The notes: generated by a model from the letters alone, not told the origin. Counted from the stretch's first letter, positions 44,135 to 53,423 are shown. The stretch is DNA of 64,000 bases from Streptomyces sp. 1-11 (GCF_007176755.1 NZ_BJTV01000006.1:62001-126000), one strand, 5' to 3'. Numbers and translations: made by a program.

Positions 44135-46590
44135 CAGACGTTCACCGCCCGGCCGTCGGCGCCGGTGGCGCCCCGGGTGTACTTGGGGTGGATGAGTCCG
44201 ACGCAGGTGTAGGGCAGTTCGCCGACCTCCTCGACGGGTACGCCGCGCTGTTCGGCGAGCAGGCGCACATGGTCCAGGTCGGGTCCGGCGCCGGCCTTGG
44301 CGAGGATCTTCCAGGGGACCCGGCGCAGCAGTACCCGGGTGGTCTCGCCGACGCCGGGTTTGACGAGGTTCACGTCGTGGATGCCGTACTCCTCGCTGAT
44401 GCGTTCGACGGCCCGCCAGCCGGCCCAGCTGGGGGTGCGGTCCTCGGTGACCAGTTCCTTGACGGCGCTGTCGACGGTGTCGGCGACTTCCTGGAAGCGG
44501 GCGCGGACGGCGTCCAGGAAGGCCGTGGAGACGTCGGCGCCGGCGAGTTCGCGGTAGAACTTCGCGCCGTGGAAGTCGTCGGGTCCGACCAGGTCGGCGC
44601 GCAGGACCGTGCGGGAGATCAGGCCGGAGACCGTGGAGTTGAGGCAGGCGGAGGGGATGAGGAAGTCCTCGCGGGTGCCGTAGGTGCGTACGCAGGAGCC
44701 GGGGTCGGCGAGTACGGCGATCTCCGGGTCGAACCCGGTGACGCCTTCGGTCTTCTCGAACTCCGTTATTGCCTGGGCGAGTTCGCGGGTGATGGCGCCC
44801 TTGCCGGTCCAGCCGTCGACGAAGACGACGTCCCGGGGGTCGTGGTGGGCGGCGAGCCAGCGCAGCGCGTTGGCGTCGATGCCGCGGCCGCGGACGATGG
44901 AGACGGCGTAGTGCGGGAGGTCGAGGCCGTGCCGGAACTGGGCCCAGCGGCGCATCAGGATGCCGACGGGGGTGCCGGCGCGGGCGAGCGAGACCAGTAC
45001 GGGACGGGGGGAGCGCTCGCTCATGACGGTTTCGGTGACGACTCCGACGGCCTTGGCGATGCGGACGGCCGAGGTGTCCAGGGCGGTGTGGAAGAGCTGC
45101 TGGTACTGCTCGCTGGGCTGGTACTCCACGGGGAGTGACTCGGCGTAGTGGGCCCCGCCGCTCTGGATGGCCTCCTCGCGTTCCTCGGTCGGCGCCTCGA
45201 GGGTGACGTCGGAGAGGTCCCGCAGCAGCCAGCCGACCTCGTCGGGCGCGTACGAGGAGAAGGCGGGGCCGCGGAGGGGCTCGGGCAGCATGGCCGGCCT
45301 TTCGGGGGTGGTGGCGCGGGGTGCGGGGGCGTGGGAGGGGACGACGGCGAGCAGGACGTGCGGGGTGTGGGCGGCGAGGCGGGCCAGGAGGCCGTCGCCG
45401 GCGTGCAGTGCGGGGGTGTCGGCGATGGAGTCGACCACGGCGACGACGGTGTCGAAGCCGGCGCCGGCGACGTTGTAGGCGTACCGCTCGCCGGGGCCGT
45501 CGGCGGGGTCGTCGTGGGCGGGGAAGACCAGGCGGGTGCGGATCGCGTAGCCGGGGTCGTCGACGGCGAGGACGGGTGAGCGGGTGGTGGTGGAGAAGCG
45601 CACCTCGGTGTCGGGGGCGACCTGTTCCAGTTCGCGGGCGAGGCGCAGCGGGGCGTACATGAGTTCCTCGAAGCCGAGTACGAGGACGCGGCGGGCGCCG
45701 GTGGGCAGTGCTTCGGCGATCCGGGCCGCCATGGCGGGCAGGGCGGTCTCCAGGCGGGCGCGGTGCGCGGGGGTGAAGCCGTGCCGGCCGCCGTCGGGCA
45801 GGCCGTGGGGCCAGCGCAGGTCGACGCGGGTGACGCGGCCGCGGGGCGGGCCTGGCGTGCGGTCGGGCGCGGTCTCGTGCTGTGCGACCAGCCGGCGGCC
45901 CTTGTCGAGGACGTCGTCGGGCAGCCGTACGGTGCCGGAGGCCGCGGCGACCAGGTCGACGCGGGCTCCGATGTGGTCGGCGAACCGTTGCAGGCGTGCG
46001 GTGTCCTCGGGTGAGCGCATGTCGACCAGGGCGACGACCACGTACCGCTCGCGCGGGTGGCGGGCGTGCAGGTCGCGGATGGTGTTGAGGACGGTGTTGC
46101 CGGTGGAGAACTCGTCGTCGACCAGGACCAGCGGGCCGTCGCCGGACAGCAGGGCGGGGTCCGCGGGGAGCAGCAGGTGGGAGGTGGCGTGGGAGTGCGA
46201 CTCCTCGAAGCCGCCGGCGGGGGCGATGCCGGTCACGGGGCGGCGGGTGGAGTGCAGGTAGGGGGCGAGGCCCAGGCCGTCGGCGACCGCGTGGCCGAGG
46301 CCGGTGGCGGTCTCCGCGTAGCCGAGGACGACGGCGGAGGCGGCCGGTGCCTCGCCGAGCAGCGCGCGGACCCGGCGGCCCAGCCGGATGCCGTAGCCGT
46401 AGACCACGGACGGCGACTGGGGGACGTGTTTGCCGAGCACGTTGGAGACCAGCAGGTGGGCCCGCTTGGGGTTGCGGCGCAGCGCGAGTCCGAGCAGGGC
46501 GGGCAGCCCGTCGTCGCCCTCGAGTCCGACGCCGAGCCGCTCGGCGACCCAGTTGCCGGACCAGACCTCGTCGTTCACTGCGTTGTTCAT
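44134..46590 (-). CDS. PRTase_2-TRSP-PRTase_1 fusion protein of the Ter module
   Basis: An 818-residue cytoplasmic fusion. Domain 1 (about 10-250) is a phosphoribosyltransferase with the PRPP motif PLVLVDDEFSTGNT (153-166). The TRSP domain (about 290-460) shows its namesake residues T336-R-S-P339 in STTTRSPVL. Domain 3 (about 500-818) is a second PRTase-like unit with a divergent PRPP loop DVVFVDGWTGKGA. In other genomes these are separate genes; here all three are one protein. It is predicted to attach ribose-phosphate to a base-like substrate. ATG at 46590 with CAAGGA upstream, 21 bases after the lyase gene. Confidence 0.87.
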   Translation of the reverse strand: MNNAVNDEVWSGNWVAERLGVGLEGDDGLPALLGLALRRNPKRAHLLVSNVLGKHVPQSPSVVYGYGIRLGRRVRALLGEAPAASAVVLGYAETATGLGHAVADGLGLAPYLHSTRRPVTGIAPAGGFEESHSHATSHLLLPADPALLSGDGPLVLVDDEFSTGNTVLNTIRDLHARHPRERYVVVALVDMRSPEDTARLQRFADHIGARVDLVAAASGTVRLPDDVLDKGRRLVAQHETAPDRTPGPPRGRVTRVDLRWPHGLPDGGRHGFTPAHRARLETALPAMAARIAEALPTGARRVLVLGFEELMYAPLRLARELEQVAPDTEVRFSTTTRSPVLAVDDPGYAIRTRLVFPAHDDPADGPGERYAYNVAGAGFDTVVAVVDSIADTPALHAGDGLLARLAAHTPHVLLAVVPSHAPAPRATTPERPAMLPEPLRGPAFSSYAPDEVGWLLRDLSDVTLEAPTEEREEAIQSGGAHYAESLPVEYQPSEQYQQLFHTALDTSAVRIAKAVGVVTETVMSERSPRPVLVSLARAGTPVGILMRRWAQFRHGLDLPHYAVSIVRGRGIDANALRWLAAHHDPRDVVFVDGWTGKGAITRELAQAITEFEKTEGVTGFDPEIAVLADPGSCVRTYGTREDFLIPSACLNSTVSGLISRTVLRADLVGPDDFHGAKFYRELAGADVSTAFLDAVRARFQEVADTVDSAVKELVTEDRTPSWAGWRAVERISEEYGIHDVNLVKPGVGETTRVLLRRVPWKILAKAGAGPDLDHVRLLAEQRGVPVEEVGELPYTCVGLIHPKYTRGATGADGRAVNV

Positions 46591-46611
46591 GCGTTCCTTG
46601 GGTTGGGAAGG

Positions 46612-47778
46612 TCAGCCGGGTATGCCGGCGGTGAGCAGTTCGACGAAGCCGACGTCCTCGCCGGCCACACCGAAGACCTCGGCTCGCAGCAGGGTCCGTT
46701 CGGCCCAGGCGCGGTGCGGTTTCACTTCGTTCATCTTGTTGGTGTAGGCCGACCGCAGTACACCCCCGCCGCCGCGTTCCGGCCGGAGGATGTCCACCGC
46801 GTCGCTGAACTCCTCGTGGCTGACCACGGACAGCGCGTGCACGGGCAGGACGTGGGAGGGGTGGATGCAGGTCTTGCCGAGCAGGCCGTTGGCCTGGTCG
46901 AGGGAGATCTCCCGGAGCAGTCCGTCCATCGCGTGCTCGATGAGCTTCTCGCGCAGTTCCACGGCCTGCACCTCCAGGAAGGGGCTCTGCCGCAGTTGTG
47001 GCTTGAACATGCGCTCGGGGACGCGGAAATACTCCCAGACGGGTCCGGTGACGGTGAAGCCGCTGCCGTCGGCGCGGCCCAGCATGTTCACCACGTCGGC
47101 GATCACGGAGGCGACGACCTGGACGTCGTAGGCGGTCATGTCGGGGGCGCGGCGCAGGCCGTAGGAGGAGCAGAAGTCGGTGACGCCGAGGCGCAGGGCG
47201 AGGACCCGGTCGCGGAACTTGCCGACGGCGCGGGCGATGCCCTCCAGGGTGTCCACGCGGCTCTCGCGGTAGAGCAGCTCGGGTGATTCGAGGACGGGCA
47301 TGGCGAAGAGCCGGCGTCCGCTCTCGGCCTCGGCGAGGGTGAGGGCCTCCAGGAAGGGGGTGCCGCGTTCCTCGGTGAACTTGGGCAGGACGAAGCCGGA
47401 CAGCAGGCGTACGGAGGGGCCGAGGCGGCGTACGAGGTCGGGGATCTGTTCGGGGACCCGCACCCGGATGAAGAGCAGGGGTGGTTGCGTCGCGGTGCGG
47501 GAGGCGAGGTCGGCGAACTGCCGGACGAGGTTCTCCTCGCCGGCGGCGACGTCCGCGTCGTCGATGGAGTCCTCCAGGCACAGCACCATCGAGATCACGC
47601 CGTTGCTGGCCTGTCTGAGGATGTCGTCGGCGAGCCTCGGCCGGGTGGCGGGGCTGTACAGCGTGGCGCCCAGGGCCGCGGAGAGCAGCCGGGCCGGGGA
47701 GTCGGCGGTGAATTCGCACGGCTCCTGGTGGAAGAGACGCTTCCGCACTTCGGGGGCGATGTGCCCGAAATGGCGCAT
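46612..47778 (-). CDS. TIM-barrel C-C bond lyase, HpcH/HpaI/CitE-like (Ter module)
   Basis: A 388-residue enzyme of the citrate-lyase-beta-like superfamily. Visible features: SMVLCLEDSIDDADV (acidic metal-binding strand), LLFIRVRVPEQ (phosphate/CoA-contacting Arg), FVLPKFTEE, MPVLESPELLY with the catalytic-region Glu, and LRLGVTDFCSSYGLRR. In Ter operons such a lyase accompanies the PRTases and HAD. ATG at 47778 with AAGGAG six bases upstream. First gene of the three-gene operon, divergent from a TerD gene. Confidence 0.87.
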   Translation of the reverse strand: MRHFGHIAPEVRKRLFHQEPCEFTADSPARLLSAALGATLYSPATRPRLADDILRQASNGVISMVLCLEDSIDDADVAAGEENLVRQFADLASRTATQPPLLFIRVRVPEQIPDLVRRLGPSVRLLSGFVLPKFTEERGTPFLEALTLAEAESGRRLFAMPVLESPELLYRESRVDTLEGIARAVGKFRDRVLALRLGVTDFCSSYGLRRAPDMTAYDVQVVASVIADVVNMLGRADGSGFTVTGPVWEYFRVPERMFKPQLRQSPFLEVQAVELREKLIEHAMDGLLREISLDQANGLLGKTCIHPSHVLPVHALSVVSHEEFSDAVDILRPERGGGGVLRSAYTNKMNEVKPHRAWAERTLLRAEVFGVAGEDVGFVELLTAGIPG

Positions 47779-47856
47779 ACGACTCCTTAGAGGGGCCCGG
47801 GTGGGACCTCTGGATTCGGTAAAGGGTGGCCGGTAATAGTACGTAGGGATCGATGT

Positions 47857-47885
47857 CGGAAGTTCCCTCCGGGCATGAACTTCCG
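47857..47885. promoter_or_regulatory. Inverted repeat between divergent Ter operons
   Basis: CGGAAGTT...AACTTCCG, 8-base arms and a 13-base centre. On the minus strand it overlaps TTCCGA (-35) that is 17 bases from TATTAC (-10) of the lyase operon. Likely operator for an unidentified regulator. Confidence 0.5.
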
Positions 47886-47956
47886 GTAACCGGCCCGCGT
47901 CGGCGCCTCCGTACCCCGCATTGTCGTGGACAGGACCCAGAAGGCAGGATGACGGC

Positions 47957-48760
47957 ATGACGCAGGCGATGCTGAAGGGTTCGAACGTCCCGCTCGAGGC
48001 CACGACGGTGCGCGCGGTGCTGCGCTGGACGCCCGGGCAGGGGGTTCCGGACGTGGACGCCTCGGCGCTGCTGCTGGGCCGGGACGGCCGGGTGCGCTCC
48101 GACGAGGACTTCGTCTTCTACAACCAGCCCCGGCACCCGTCGGGGAAGGTGTGGCGGCTGGGCAAGAAGCGGGTCCCGGAGGGCCTGACCGACACGATCC
48201 AGTCGGACCTCGCCGGTGTGGAGCCCGGTGTCGGCCGGGTGCTGCTGGTCGCGTCGGCGGACGGTGTGCCCTTCGACCGGGTCCCGGCCCTGTGCATCCT
48301 GCTGTACGACGCCGCCGTCGCCGACGGCGAGCCGCTGGCCCAGTTCGAGATCAGGCCGGAGACGGGGGCGGAGACCGCGCTGATCTGCGGTGAGCTGTAC
48401 CGGCGCGGGGAGGGCTGGAAGTTCCGCGCGCTGGGCGAGGGCTACTCGAACGGCCTGAAGGGCCTGGCCACGGACTTCGGCATCTCGGTGGACGAGTCGG
48501 AGGTGGACGAGCCGCGGCAGGACCCGCCGGAGACGACGTCCCAGCCCCTTCCGCCGGAGCAGCCGACGGTGGTGCCGTCGCAGCCGGCGTACGGCTATCC
48601 GCAGCCGGCGTCGCCCCGGCAGCCGGCGTACGGCTATCCGCAGCCGGCCTCGGGCACGGCCGGGTACGGCTATCCGCCCCAGCCGCAGCCGGCCGCGGCG
48701 GCCGTGCTGGACCCGGACTTCCGGCTGCCGCCGCAGGGGCCGCAGTTCATCGGCCGGTAG
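47957..48760 (+). CDS. TerD-family stress protein with Pro/Gln/Tyr-rich tail
   Basis: A 267-residue protein. Residues 1-190 form a TerD beta-sandwich: [46 protein letters not shown] and [26 protein letters not shown]. The acidic Ca2+-binding stretch is less marked than in the TerDs at 51 kb. The C-terminal 75 residues contain repeats of [14 protein letters not shown] at 47957 with GCAGGA upstream. Divergent from the lyase operon and convergent, with only four bases between, with the next TerD-family gene. Confidence 0.9.
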   Translation: MTQAMLKGSNVPLEATTVRAVLRWTPGQGVPDVDASALLLGRDGRVRSDEDFVFYNQPRHPSGKVWRLGKKRVPEGLTDTIQSDLAGVEPGVGRVLLVASADGVPFDRVPALCILLYDAAVADGEPLAQFEIRPETGAETALICGELYRRGEGWKFRALGEGYSNGLKGLATDFGISVDESEVDEPRQDPPETTSQPLPPEQPTVVPSQPAYGYPQPASPRQPAYGYPQPASGTAGYGYPPQPQPAAAAVLDPDFRLPPQGPQFIGR

Positions 48761-48764
48761 AGGG

Positions 48765-49502
48765 CTACTGCTCCACCTTGGACTTGTAGCCCCGCCCCCA
48801 GGTCAGTCCCCATCCGTAGAGCCGGTCCAGTTCGCCCTGGAAGCCGTAGACGAACTTGACCTCGCGCCGGACGACGAGTTCGCCCTTCACGTTCTCGATC
48901 ATCACGACGGCGCAGGACCGGGCCTGGGGGTGCCGTTCGTCCAGGCCTATCTCGATGCGGGGACCGTTGCTGGGGTAGAGCGTGACGATGGCGTGCGTGC
49001 GGTCGAAGGCCGGGGTGCGGTCGTAGATGTACACGAACACCAGCAGCCGCTTGATGGCGTCGCGGTGGTCCAGGTTGACGTACATGGTCTCGCCGGACGC
49101 CGAGCCGAACCGGTCGTCCCCGCTGAGTTTGATGTACGGCGGCGCGTTGACGTCGCCGAGGTAGCCGCCGAGGGGCTGGACGACGCCCTTGGTGCCGTCG
49201 GTCAGCTCGTACAGGCAGCCGAGGTCGAGGTCGACGTTGACCATGCTCTGCCCGTGGCCGAGCACCTCCGGGGGTTTCAGCGCCTTGAAGGGGTGCCGGA
49301 AGAGGCTGGTGCGCTGGGTGATGTCGAAGTCGGAGGTCCGCATCCGCCAGGTCAGGTTGACGCGGAGGTTGCCGGTGGCCGCGCCCTGCCTGGTGAGGGA
49401 CACCTGCTGGTGCCGCCTGGTCAGCTCGATCGCGTTGCTCGCGGCGCTGCCCGAGTCGAACTCGGCGCCGCGTCCGCCGCGCAGCCCGTCGAAGAATCCC
49501 AT
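48765..49502 (-). CDS. TerD-superfamily protein, TerA/TerF-like
   Basis: A 245-residue protein whose core matches the Ter beta-sandwich: VNVDLDLGCLYELTDGTKGVVQPLGG, here seen as DLDLGCLYELTDG and GVVQPLGGYLGD, followed by PPYIKLSGDDRFGSASGE and LLVFVYIYDRTPAF. It begins MGFFDGLRGG. ATG at 49502 with CAGGGGGCGGGA upstream. A tandem 11-bp repeat and a hairpin lie between it and the DUF475 gene. Confidence 0.85.
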   Translation of the reverse strand: MGFFDGLRGGRGAEFDSGSAASNAIELTRRHQQVSLTRQGAATGNLRVNLTWRMRTSDFDITQRTSLFRHPFKALKPPEVLGHGQSMVNVDLDLGCLYELTDGTKGVVQPLGGYLGDVNAPPYIKLSGDDRFGSASGETMYVNLDHRDAIKRLLVFVYIYDRTPAFDRTHAIVTLYPSNGPRIEIGLDERHPQARSCAVVMIENVKGELVVRREVKFVYGFQGELDRLYGWGLTWGRGYKSKVEQ

Positions 49503-49521
49503 TCCCGCCCCCTGGTACTCG

Positions 49522-49543
49522 TCTCGAACGCCTCTCGAACGCC
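49522..49543. repeat. Perfect 11-bp tandem direct repeat
   Basis: TCTCGAACGCC twice in a row, 20-41 bases upstream of the TerA-like start. One helical turn per copy would present both on the same DNA face. Confidence 0.7.
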
Positions 49544-49545
49544 GG

Positions 49546-49576
49546 ACGGGGCGGCCGACCACGTCGGCCGCCCCGT
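49546..49576 (-). terminator. Hairpin after the DUF475 gene
   Basis: Perfect 14-base stem around a CAC loop, between the DUF475 stop and the TerA-like start. Confidence 0.8.
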
Positions 49577-49697
49577 TCGAAGCGTTCCTCACCGCGCGGG
49601 GCGCCACACCCCGTGGCGTCCCGGATCTTGCCCTGAGGGGCCTCGTCCGGCCTGATCAGGGTGAGGCCCTAGGCCGGCCGGGGGCCCGCCGGGGCCG

Positions 49698-50837
49698 TCA
49701 GACCCCGGAGGAGACCTCCGCCTTGTCGTCGGAGCCCTCGCCCGCGGCCGCGAGGGCGCGGTTGCGGCGGACGGAGGACCAGAAGGACCAGGCGATCAGG
49801 ACGACGCCGACGAGGCCGGTGATGACCTCGTTGATCTGGTACTGGATGGTGATCATGAGGATCACGGCGAGGGCGCCGATGGCGTAGTGGGCGCCGTGCT
49901 CGAGGTAGACGTAGTCGTCGAGGGTGCCCTGGCGGACCAGGTACACGGTCAGGGACCGGACGTACATCGCGCCGATGCCGAGGCCGAGCGCCATCAGGAC
50001 GATGTCGTTGGTGATGGCGAAGGCGCCGATCACACCGTCGAAGGAGAAGGACGCGTCCAGCACCTCGAGGTAGAGGAACATGAAGAACGCCGCCTGGCCG
50101 GCCAGGACGACCGCGGAGCGCTTCTTCCCGGTGCGCTCGGCTTCTTCCTCCTCCTCGTGCTCGCGTTCCTCCTGCTCCTCCAGGCGGTCCTCGAAGAACC
50201 CGGACAGCCCGCCGACGATCATGTAGGTGATCAGGCCGGCGATGCCGGCGATCAGGACCGTCTGCGCCTTGTCGACGTGGGCGCCGCCGTGCTGGTGGGC
50301 GTGGGTGGCGAAGGTGAAGGCGGTGACGAGCAGGACGATCAGGGCGATGCAGACCGACAGCATGTCGACCTTGCCGAGCTTGGCGAGCGGCCGCTCGATC
50401 CAGCGCAGCCACTGGATGTCCCGGTCCTCGAAGATGAAGTCGAGGAAGATCATCAGCAGGAACATGCCACCGAACGCGGCGATCGCCGGGTGGGCGTCGG
50501 TGACGAGTTCCTGGTAGCGGTCCTTGTTGTTGAGCGCGAGGTCGACGGCCTCGACCGGGCCCATCTTGGCGCTGATCGCGACGATGACGACGGGGAAGAC
50601 CAGCCGCATGCCGAAGACGGCGATGAGGACGCCGACGGTGAGGAAGATCTTCTGCCAGAAGGCGCTCATCTTCTTCAGGATCCCGGCGTTGACCACCGCG
50701 TTGTCGAACGACAGCGAGATCTCGAGGACCGCGAGGATCGCCACGATGCCGAAGGCGGTCCACCCTCCGTAGAACGCCGCCGCGACCAGACCGAGCGCGG
50801 TGACCGCGAACGACCAGCCGAAGGTTTTCAGAAGCAC
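49698..50837 (-). CDS. DUF475 membrane protein, TerC-like
   Basis: A 379-residue integral membrane protein with about nine helices in two related halves. The TerC hallmark acidic segments appear twice: LEISLSFDNAVVNAGIL and LDASFSFDGVIGAFAIT (E/D-x-S-F-D). A cytosolic acidic loop (EEQEEREHEEEEEAERT) lies between. TerC proteins are linked to Mn export and to tellurite and metal stress. GTG at 50837 with GGGG upstream. Sits within the Ter cluster on the minus strand. Confidence 0.9.
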   Translation of the reverse strand: MLLKTFGWSFAVTALGLVAAAFYGGWTAFGIVAILAVLEISLSFDNAVVNAGILKKMSAFWQKIFLTVGVLIAVFGMRLVFPVVIVAISAKMGPVEAVDLALNNKDRYQELVTDAHPAIAAFGGMFLLMIFLDFIFEDRDIQWLRWIERPLAKLGKVDMLSVCIALIVLLVTAFTFATHAHQHGGAHVDKAQTVLIAGIAGLITYMIVGGLSGFFEDRLEEQEEREHEEEEEAERTGKKRSAVVLAGQAAFFMFLYLEVLDASFSFDGVIGAFAITNDIVLMALGLGIGAMYVRSLTVYLVRQGTLDDYVYLEHGAHYAIGALAVILMITIQYQINEVITGLVGVVLIAWSFWSSVRRNRALAAAGEGSDDKAEVSSGV

Positions 50838-50854
50838 TGGCTACCCCATCGTGT

Positions 50855-50900
50855 TGTGGGGGCACCTCCCAGACGTCGTCTGGGGGGAGACTTTCCCCCT
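50855..50900. repeat. Dispersed palindromic intergenic repeat (Streptomyces type)
   Basis: GTGGGGGCACCTCCCAGAC followed by its complement-like GTCTGGGGGGAG. I recall many relatives of this GGGGGCACCTCCC...GGGGGAG unit in Streptomyces intergenic regions. It falls in the leader of the DUF475 gene. Confidence 0.5.
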
Positions 50901-51016
50901 CGCCGTACTCGGCTTTGCTAAGTGTTGACCACGAGTCTAGAGGGGCACGCCGCCGGGAGGGGCGGCCAGGGCGGCCTCCGTGGGCGACGGAGGCCGTACG
51001 GCCGGGCGGCTGTGCG

Positions 51017-51595
51017 TCAGGAGACGTTGACCCCGAAGTCCAGGGCGATGCCCCTCAGACCCGACGCGTACCCCTGGCCCACGGCCCGGAACTTCCACTC
51101 GCTCTGGTGCCGGTACAGCTCGCCGAAGATCATGGCGGTCTCGGTGGAGGCGTCCTCGCTCAGGTCGTAGCGGGCCAGTTCCTGGCCGTCGGCCTGGTTG
51201 ACCACGCGGATGAAGGCGTTGGAGACCTGGCCGAAGGTCTGGCCGCGCTCGTCGGCGAGGTGGATCGAGACCGGGAAGATGATCTTCTCGCACTGCTGCG
51301 GGACCCGGGTCAGGTCCACCAGGATCGACTCGTCGTCGCCCTCGCCCTCGCCGGTGAGGTTGTCGCCGGTGTGCTCGACCGAGCCGTCGGGGCTCGTGAG
51401 CTGGTTGTAGAACACGAACCACTCGTCGCCCAGCACCCGGCTCCCGGCGCCGCACAGCAGGGCACTGGCGTCCAGGTCGAAGGGGGCGCCGGTGGTGGAC
51501 CGCGCGTCCCAGCCGAGCCCGATCATGACGTTGGTGAGGTTCGGTGCGGCCTTGGAGAGGGAGACGTTGCCTCCCTTGGCGAGCGTGACGCCCAT
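51017..51595 (-). CDS. TerD-family Ca2+-binding stress protein
   Basis: A 192-residue TerD. Complete family pattern: [27 protein letters not shown], Ca2+-binding acidic [55 protein letters not shown] and [12 protein letters not shown]. TerDs are implicated in phage, tellurite and differentiation stress responses in Streptomyces, with Ca2+ as ligand. ATG at 51595 with GGGGAGGA eight bases upstream. Highly similar to the next gene (51711), an evident tandem duplication. Confidence 0.95.
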   Translation of the reverse strand: MGVTLAKGGNVSLSKAAPNLTNVMIGLGWDARSTTGAPFDLDASALLCGAGSRVLGDEWFVFYNQLTSPDGSVEHTGDNLTGEGEGDDESILVDLTRVPQQCEKIIFPVSIHLADERGQTFGQVSNAFIRVVNQADGQELARYDLSEDASTETAMIFGELYRHQSEWKFRAVGQGYASGLRGIALDFGVNVS

Positions 51596-51638
51596 GATGC
51601 TGTCCTCCCCTAGCGGTGCTTCTTTGGTTGTCCTGCAC

Positions 51639-51662
51639 TCCCCCGAAGGGGGACCCCCAGGC
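51639..51662. repeat. Short dispersed palindrome between tandem terD genes
   Basis: TCCCCCGAAGGGGGA hairpin followed by CCCCCAG, another form of the common Streptomyces intergenic repeat; it may end transcription of the upstream terD. Confidence 0.5.
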
Positions 51663-51710
51663 GCCGCCCCGTGAACGGTGCGGCGCCTGATGCCGGTGCG
51701 GTGGTGCGTG

Positions 51711-52286
51711 TCAGACGTTGACGCCGAAGTCCTGGGCGATGCCGCGCAGGCCGGAGGCGTACCCCTGGCCGATGGCGCGGAACTTCCACTCCGCGCCGTG
51801 CCGGTAGAGCTCGCCGAAGACCATGGCGGTCTCGGTGGAGGCGTCCTCGCTCAGGTCGTAGCGGGCGATCTCCTGCTCGCCCGCCTGGTTCACCACGCGG
51901 ATGAACGCGTTGCGGACCTGTCCGAAGGACTGCTGGCGGTTCTCGGCGTCGTAGATCGACACCGGGAAGACGATCTTCTCGATGTCGGCCGGCACGCCGG
52001 CCAGGTTGATCTTGATCTGCTCGTCGTCGCCCTCTCCCTCACCGGTGATGTTGTCGCCGGTGTGCTCGACCGAGCCGTCGGGGCTCTTGAGGTTGTTGAA
52101 GAAGACGAAGTGCTGGTCGCTCGCGACCTTGCCGGAGTTGTTCAGCAGCAGCGCGCTGGCGTCGAGGTCGAAGTCGGAGCCGGTCGTGGTGCGCACGTCC
52201 CACCCCAGACCGACGATGACGGCGGTCAGGCCCGGGGCCTCCTTCGTCAGCGATACGTTGCCGCCCTTGCTGAGGCTGACTCCCAC
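51711..52286 (-). CDS. TerD-family Ca2+-binding stress protein
   Basis: A 191-residue paralogue of the protein at 51017, with the same motifs: [77 protein letters not shown] at 52286 has GGAGG five bases upstream. The pair differ mainly at the N-terminal half and in charge around the Ca2+ loop, implying divergent roles. Minus-strand tandem arrangement with 115 bases between. Confidence 0.95.
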   Translation of the reverse strand: MGVSLSKGGNVSLTKEAPGLTAVIVGLGWDVRTTTGSDFDLDASALLLNNSGKVASDQHFVFFNNLKSPDGSVEHTGDNITGEGEGDDEQIKINLAGVPADIEKIVFPVSIYDAENRQQSFGQVRNAFIRVVNQAGEQEIARYDLSEDASTETAMVFGELYRHGAEWKFRAIGQGYASGLRGIAQDFGVNV

Positions 52287-52400
52287 GGGTCCTCCATGTG
52301 GTGTCCGGGGGCGGGAAGCCCCGTCGTGCTTCGGATATGGGATCAACGTGCCGATCCTAGTGACGGGTTCCCGCGCCGCGCAGACCGAGGACCCGGAGCG

Positions 52401-52859
52401 TCACAGGGTGTCGAGCGCCTTCACGTACTCGTTCAGGTCGCGGGCGTCCGGCAGTCCGTTGACCACGGTCCACCGCACGACGCCGTCCTTGTCGATGATG
52501 AAGGTGCCCCGGACGGCGCAGCCCTTGTCCTCGTCGAAGACGCCGTAGGCGCGCGAGACGTTGCCGTGCGGCCAGAAGTCGCTCAGCAGCGGGTACTCGA
52601 GGCCCTCCTGCTCGGCGAACACGCGCAGGGTGTGGATCGAGTCGTTGGAGACGGCGAGCAGCTGGGTGTCGCGGTCGGCGAACTTCGGCAGGTTGTCGCG
52701 CAGCTCGCACAGCTCGCCGGTGCACACGCCGGTGAAGGCGAAGGGGTAGAAGAGGAGCACCACGTTCTTCTCGCCGCGGTAGGCGGAGAGGCTGACGGTG
52801 CGGCCGTGGTTGTCCTTGAGCTCGAAATCGGGCGCCTTGTCGCCGACCTGGATCGCCAT
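52401..52859 (-). CDS. AhpE-type peroxiredoxin
   Basis: A 152-residue thiol peroxidase. Peroxidatic C46 is in PFAFTGVCTGEL (family P-x3-T-x2-C) with Thr43, and R is expected from VRGTFIIDKDG. A second Cys at 51 is close but the usual resolving Cys is absent, so it resembles 1-Cys AhpE of actinobacteria, regenerated by mycothiol or mycoredoxin. It reduces peroxides in the cytoplasm. ATG at 52859 with AAGGGA upstream. Confidence 0.92.
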   Translation of the reverse strand: MAIQVGDKAPDFELKDNHGRTVSLSAYRGEKNVVLLFYPFAFTGVCTGELCELRDNLPKFADRDTQLLAVSNDSIHTLRVFAEQEGLEYPLLSDFWPHGNVSRAYGVFDEDKGCAVRGTFIIDKDGVVRWTVVNGLPDARDLNEYVKALDTL

Positions 52860-52985
52860 CGTCGTGCATCCCTTCGGTGGGCCGTTCGGGTCAGAGCGCG
52901 GCAAGCGCTCGCCTCCACCCTACGCAGCGATCACCGGGGCGCCCGCGGCGGCCGGGCCGGACCCTCGGGCCCGGCCCGGCGGCGG

Positions 52986-53423
52986 TCACTTCTTGGACTT
53001 GGCCGCCTTCGGCGTCGCCAGACGGCTGCCGCTCCAGTCCTTGCCGACGCTGACGCTCTTGGACGCGGTCAGGCCGGCGGTCGTCGCGGCCTCCGAGATG
53101 TCGCTCGGCTCCACGTATCCGCTGCGGCCGGTCTTCGGCGTGAGCAGCAGGATGGCGCCGCCCTCCTCGATGTACGTGGTGGCATCGACGAGCGCATCGG
53201 TGAGATCACCGTCCTCGTCGCGGAACCACAGCACGACGGCGTCGGCCACGTCGTCATATTCCTCGTCCATCAGGTCGCCTCCGACGGCTTCCTCGATGGC
53301 CTCGCGGAGTTCCTGGTCGACGTCGTCGTCGTAGCCGATCTCCTGGACCACCTGCCCGGGCTGGAACCCCAGCCTGGCGGCAGGGTTCGTCCGCTCCTCC
53401 GCGTGGTCCGCGGTCGCGCTCAC
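52986..53423 (-). CDS. DUF3052 family protein
   Basis: A 145-residue cytosolic protein, acidic in the middle: ARLGFQPGQVVQEIGYDDDVDQEL, seen as LGFQPGQVVQEIGYDDDVD, and DVADAVVLWFRDEDGDLTDALVDA, then ILLLTPKTGRSGYVEP. This is the DUF3052 pattern, found only in actinobacteria. Function unknown. GTG at 53423 is preferred because AGGAGG lies six bases before it; the ATG at 53441 would put that site inside the gene. Divergent from aceE. Confidence 0.85.
   Translation of the reverse strand: MSATADHAEERTNPAARLGFQPGQVVQEIGYDDDVDQELREAIEEAVGGDLMDEEYDDVADAVVLWFRDEDGDLTDALVDATTYIEEGGAILLLTPKTGRSGYVEPSDISEAATTAGLTASKSVSVGKDWSGSRLATPKAAKSKK

Noticed and set aside
43304..48136. Minus-strand frames run open for over 1600 codons across several genes
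   Set aside because: Parts are out of frame with the real genes; long open frames arise because high G/C DNA has few stop codons. Codon bias supports the individual genes instead.
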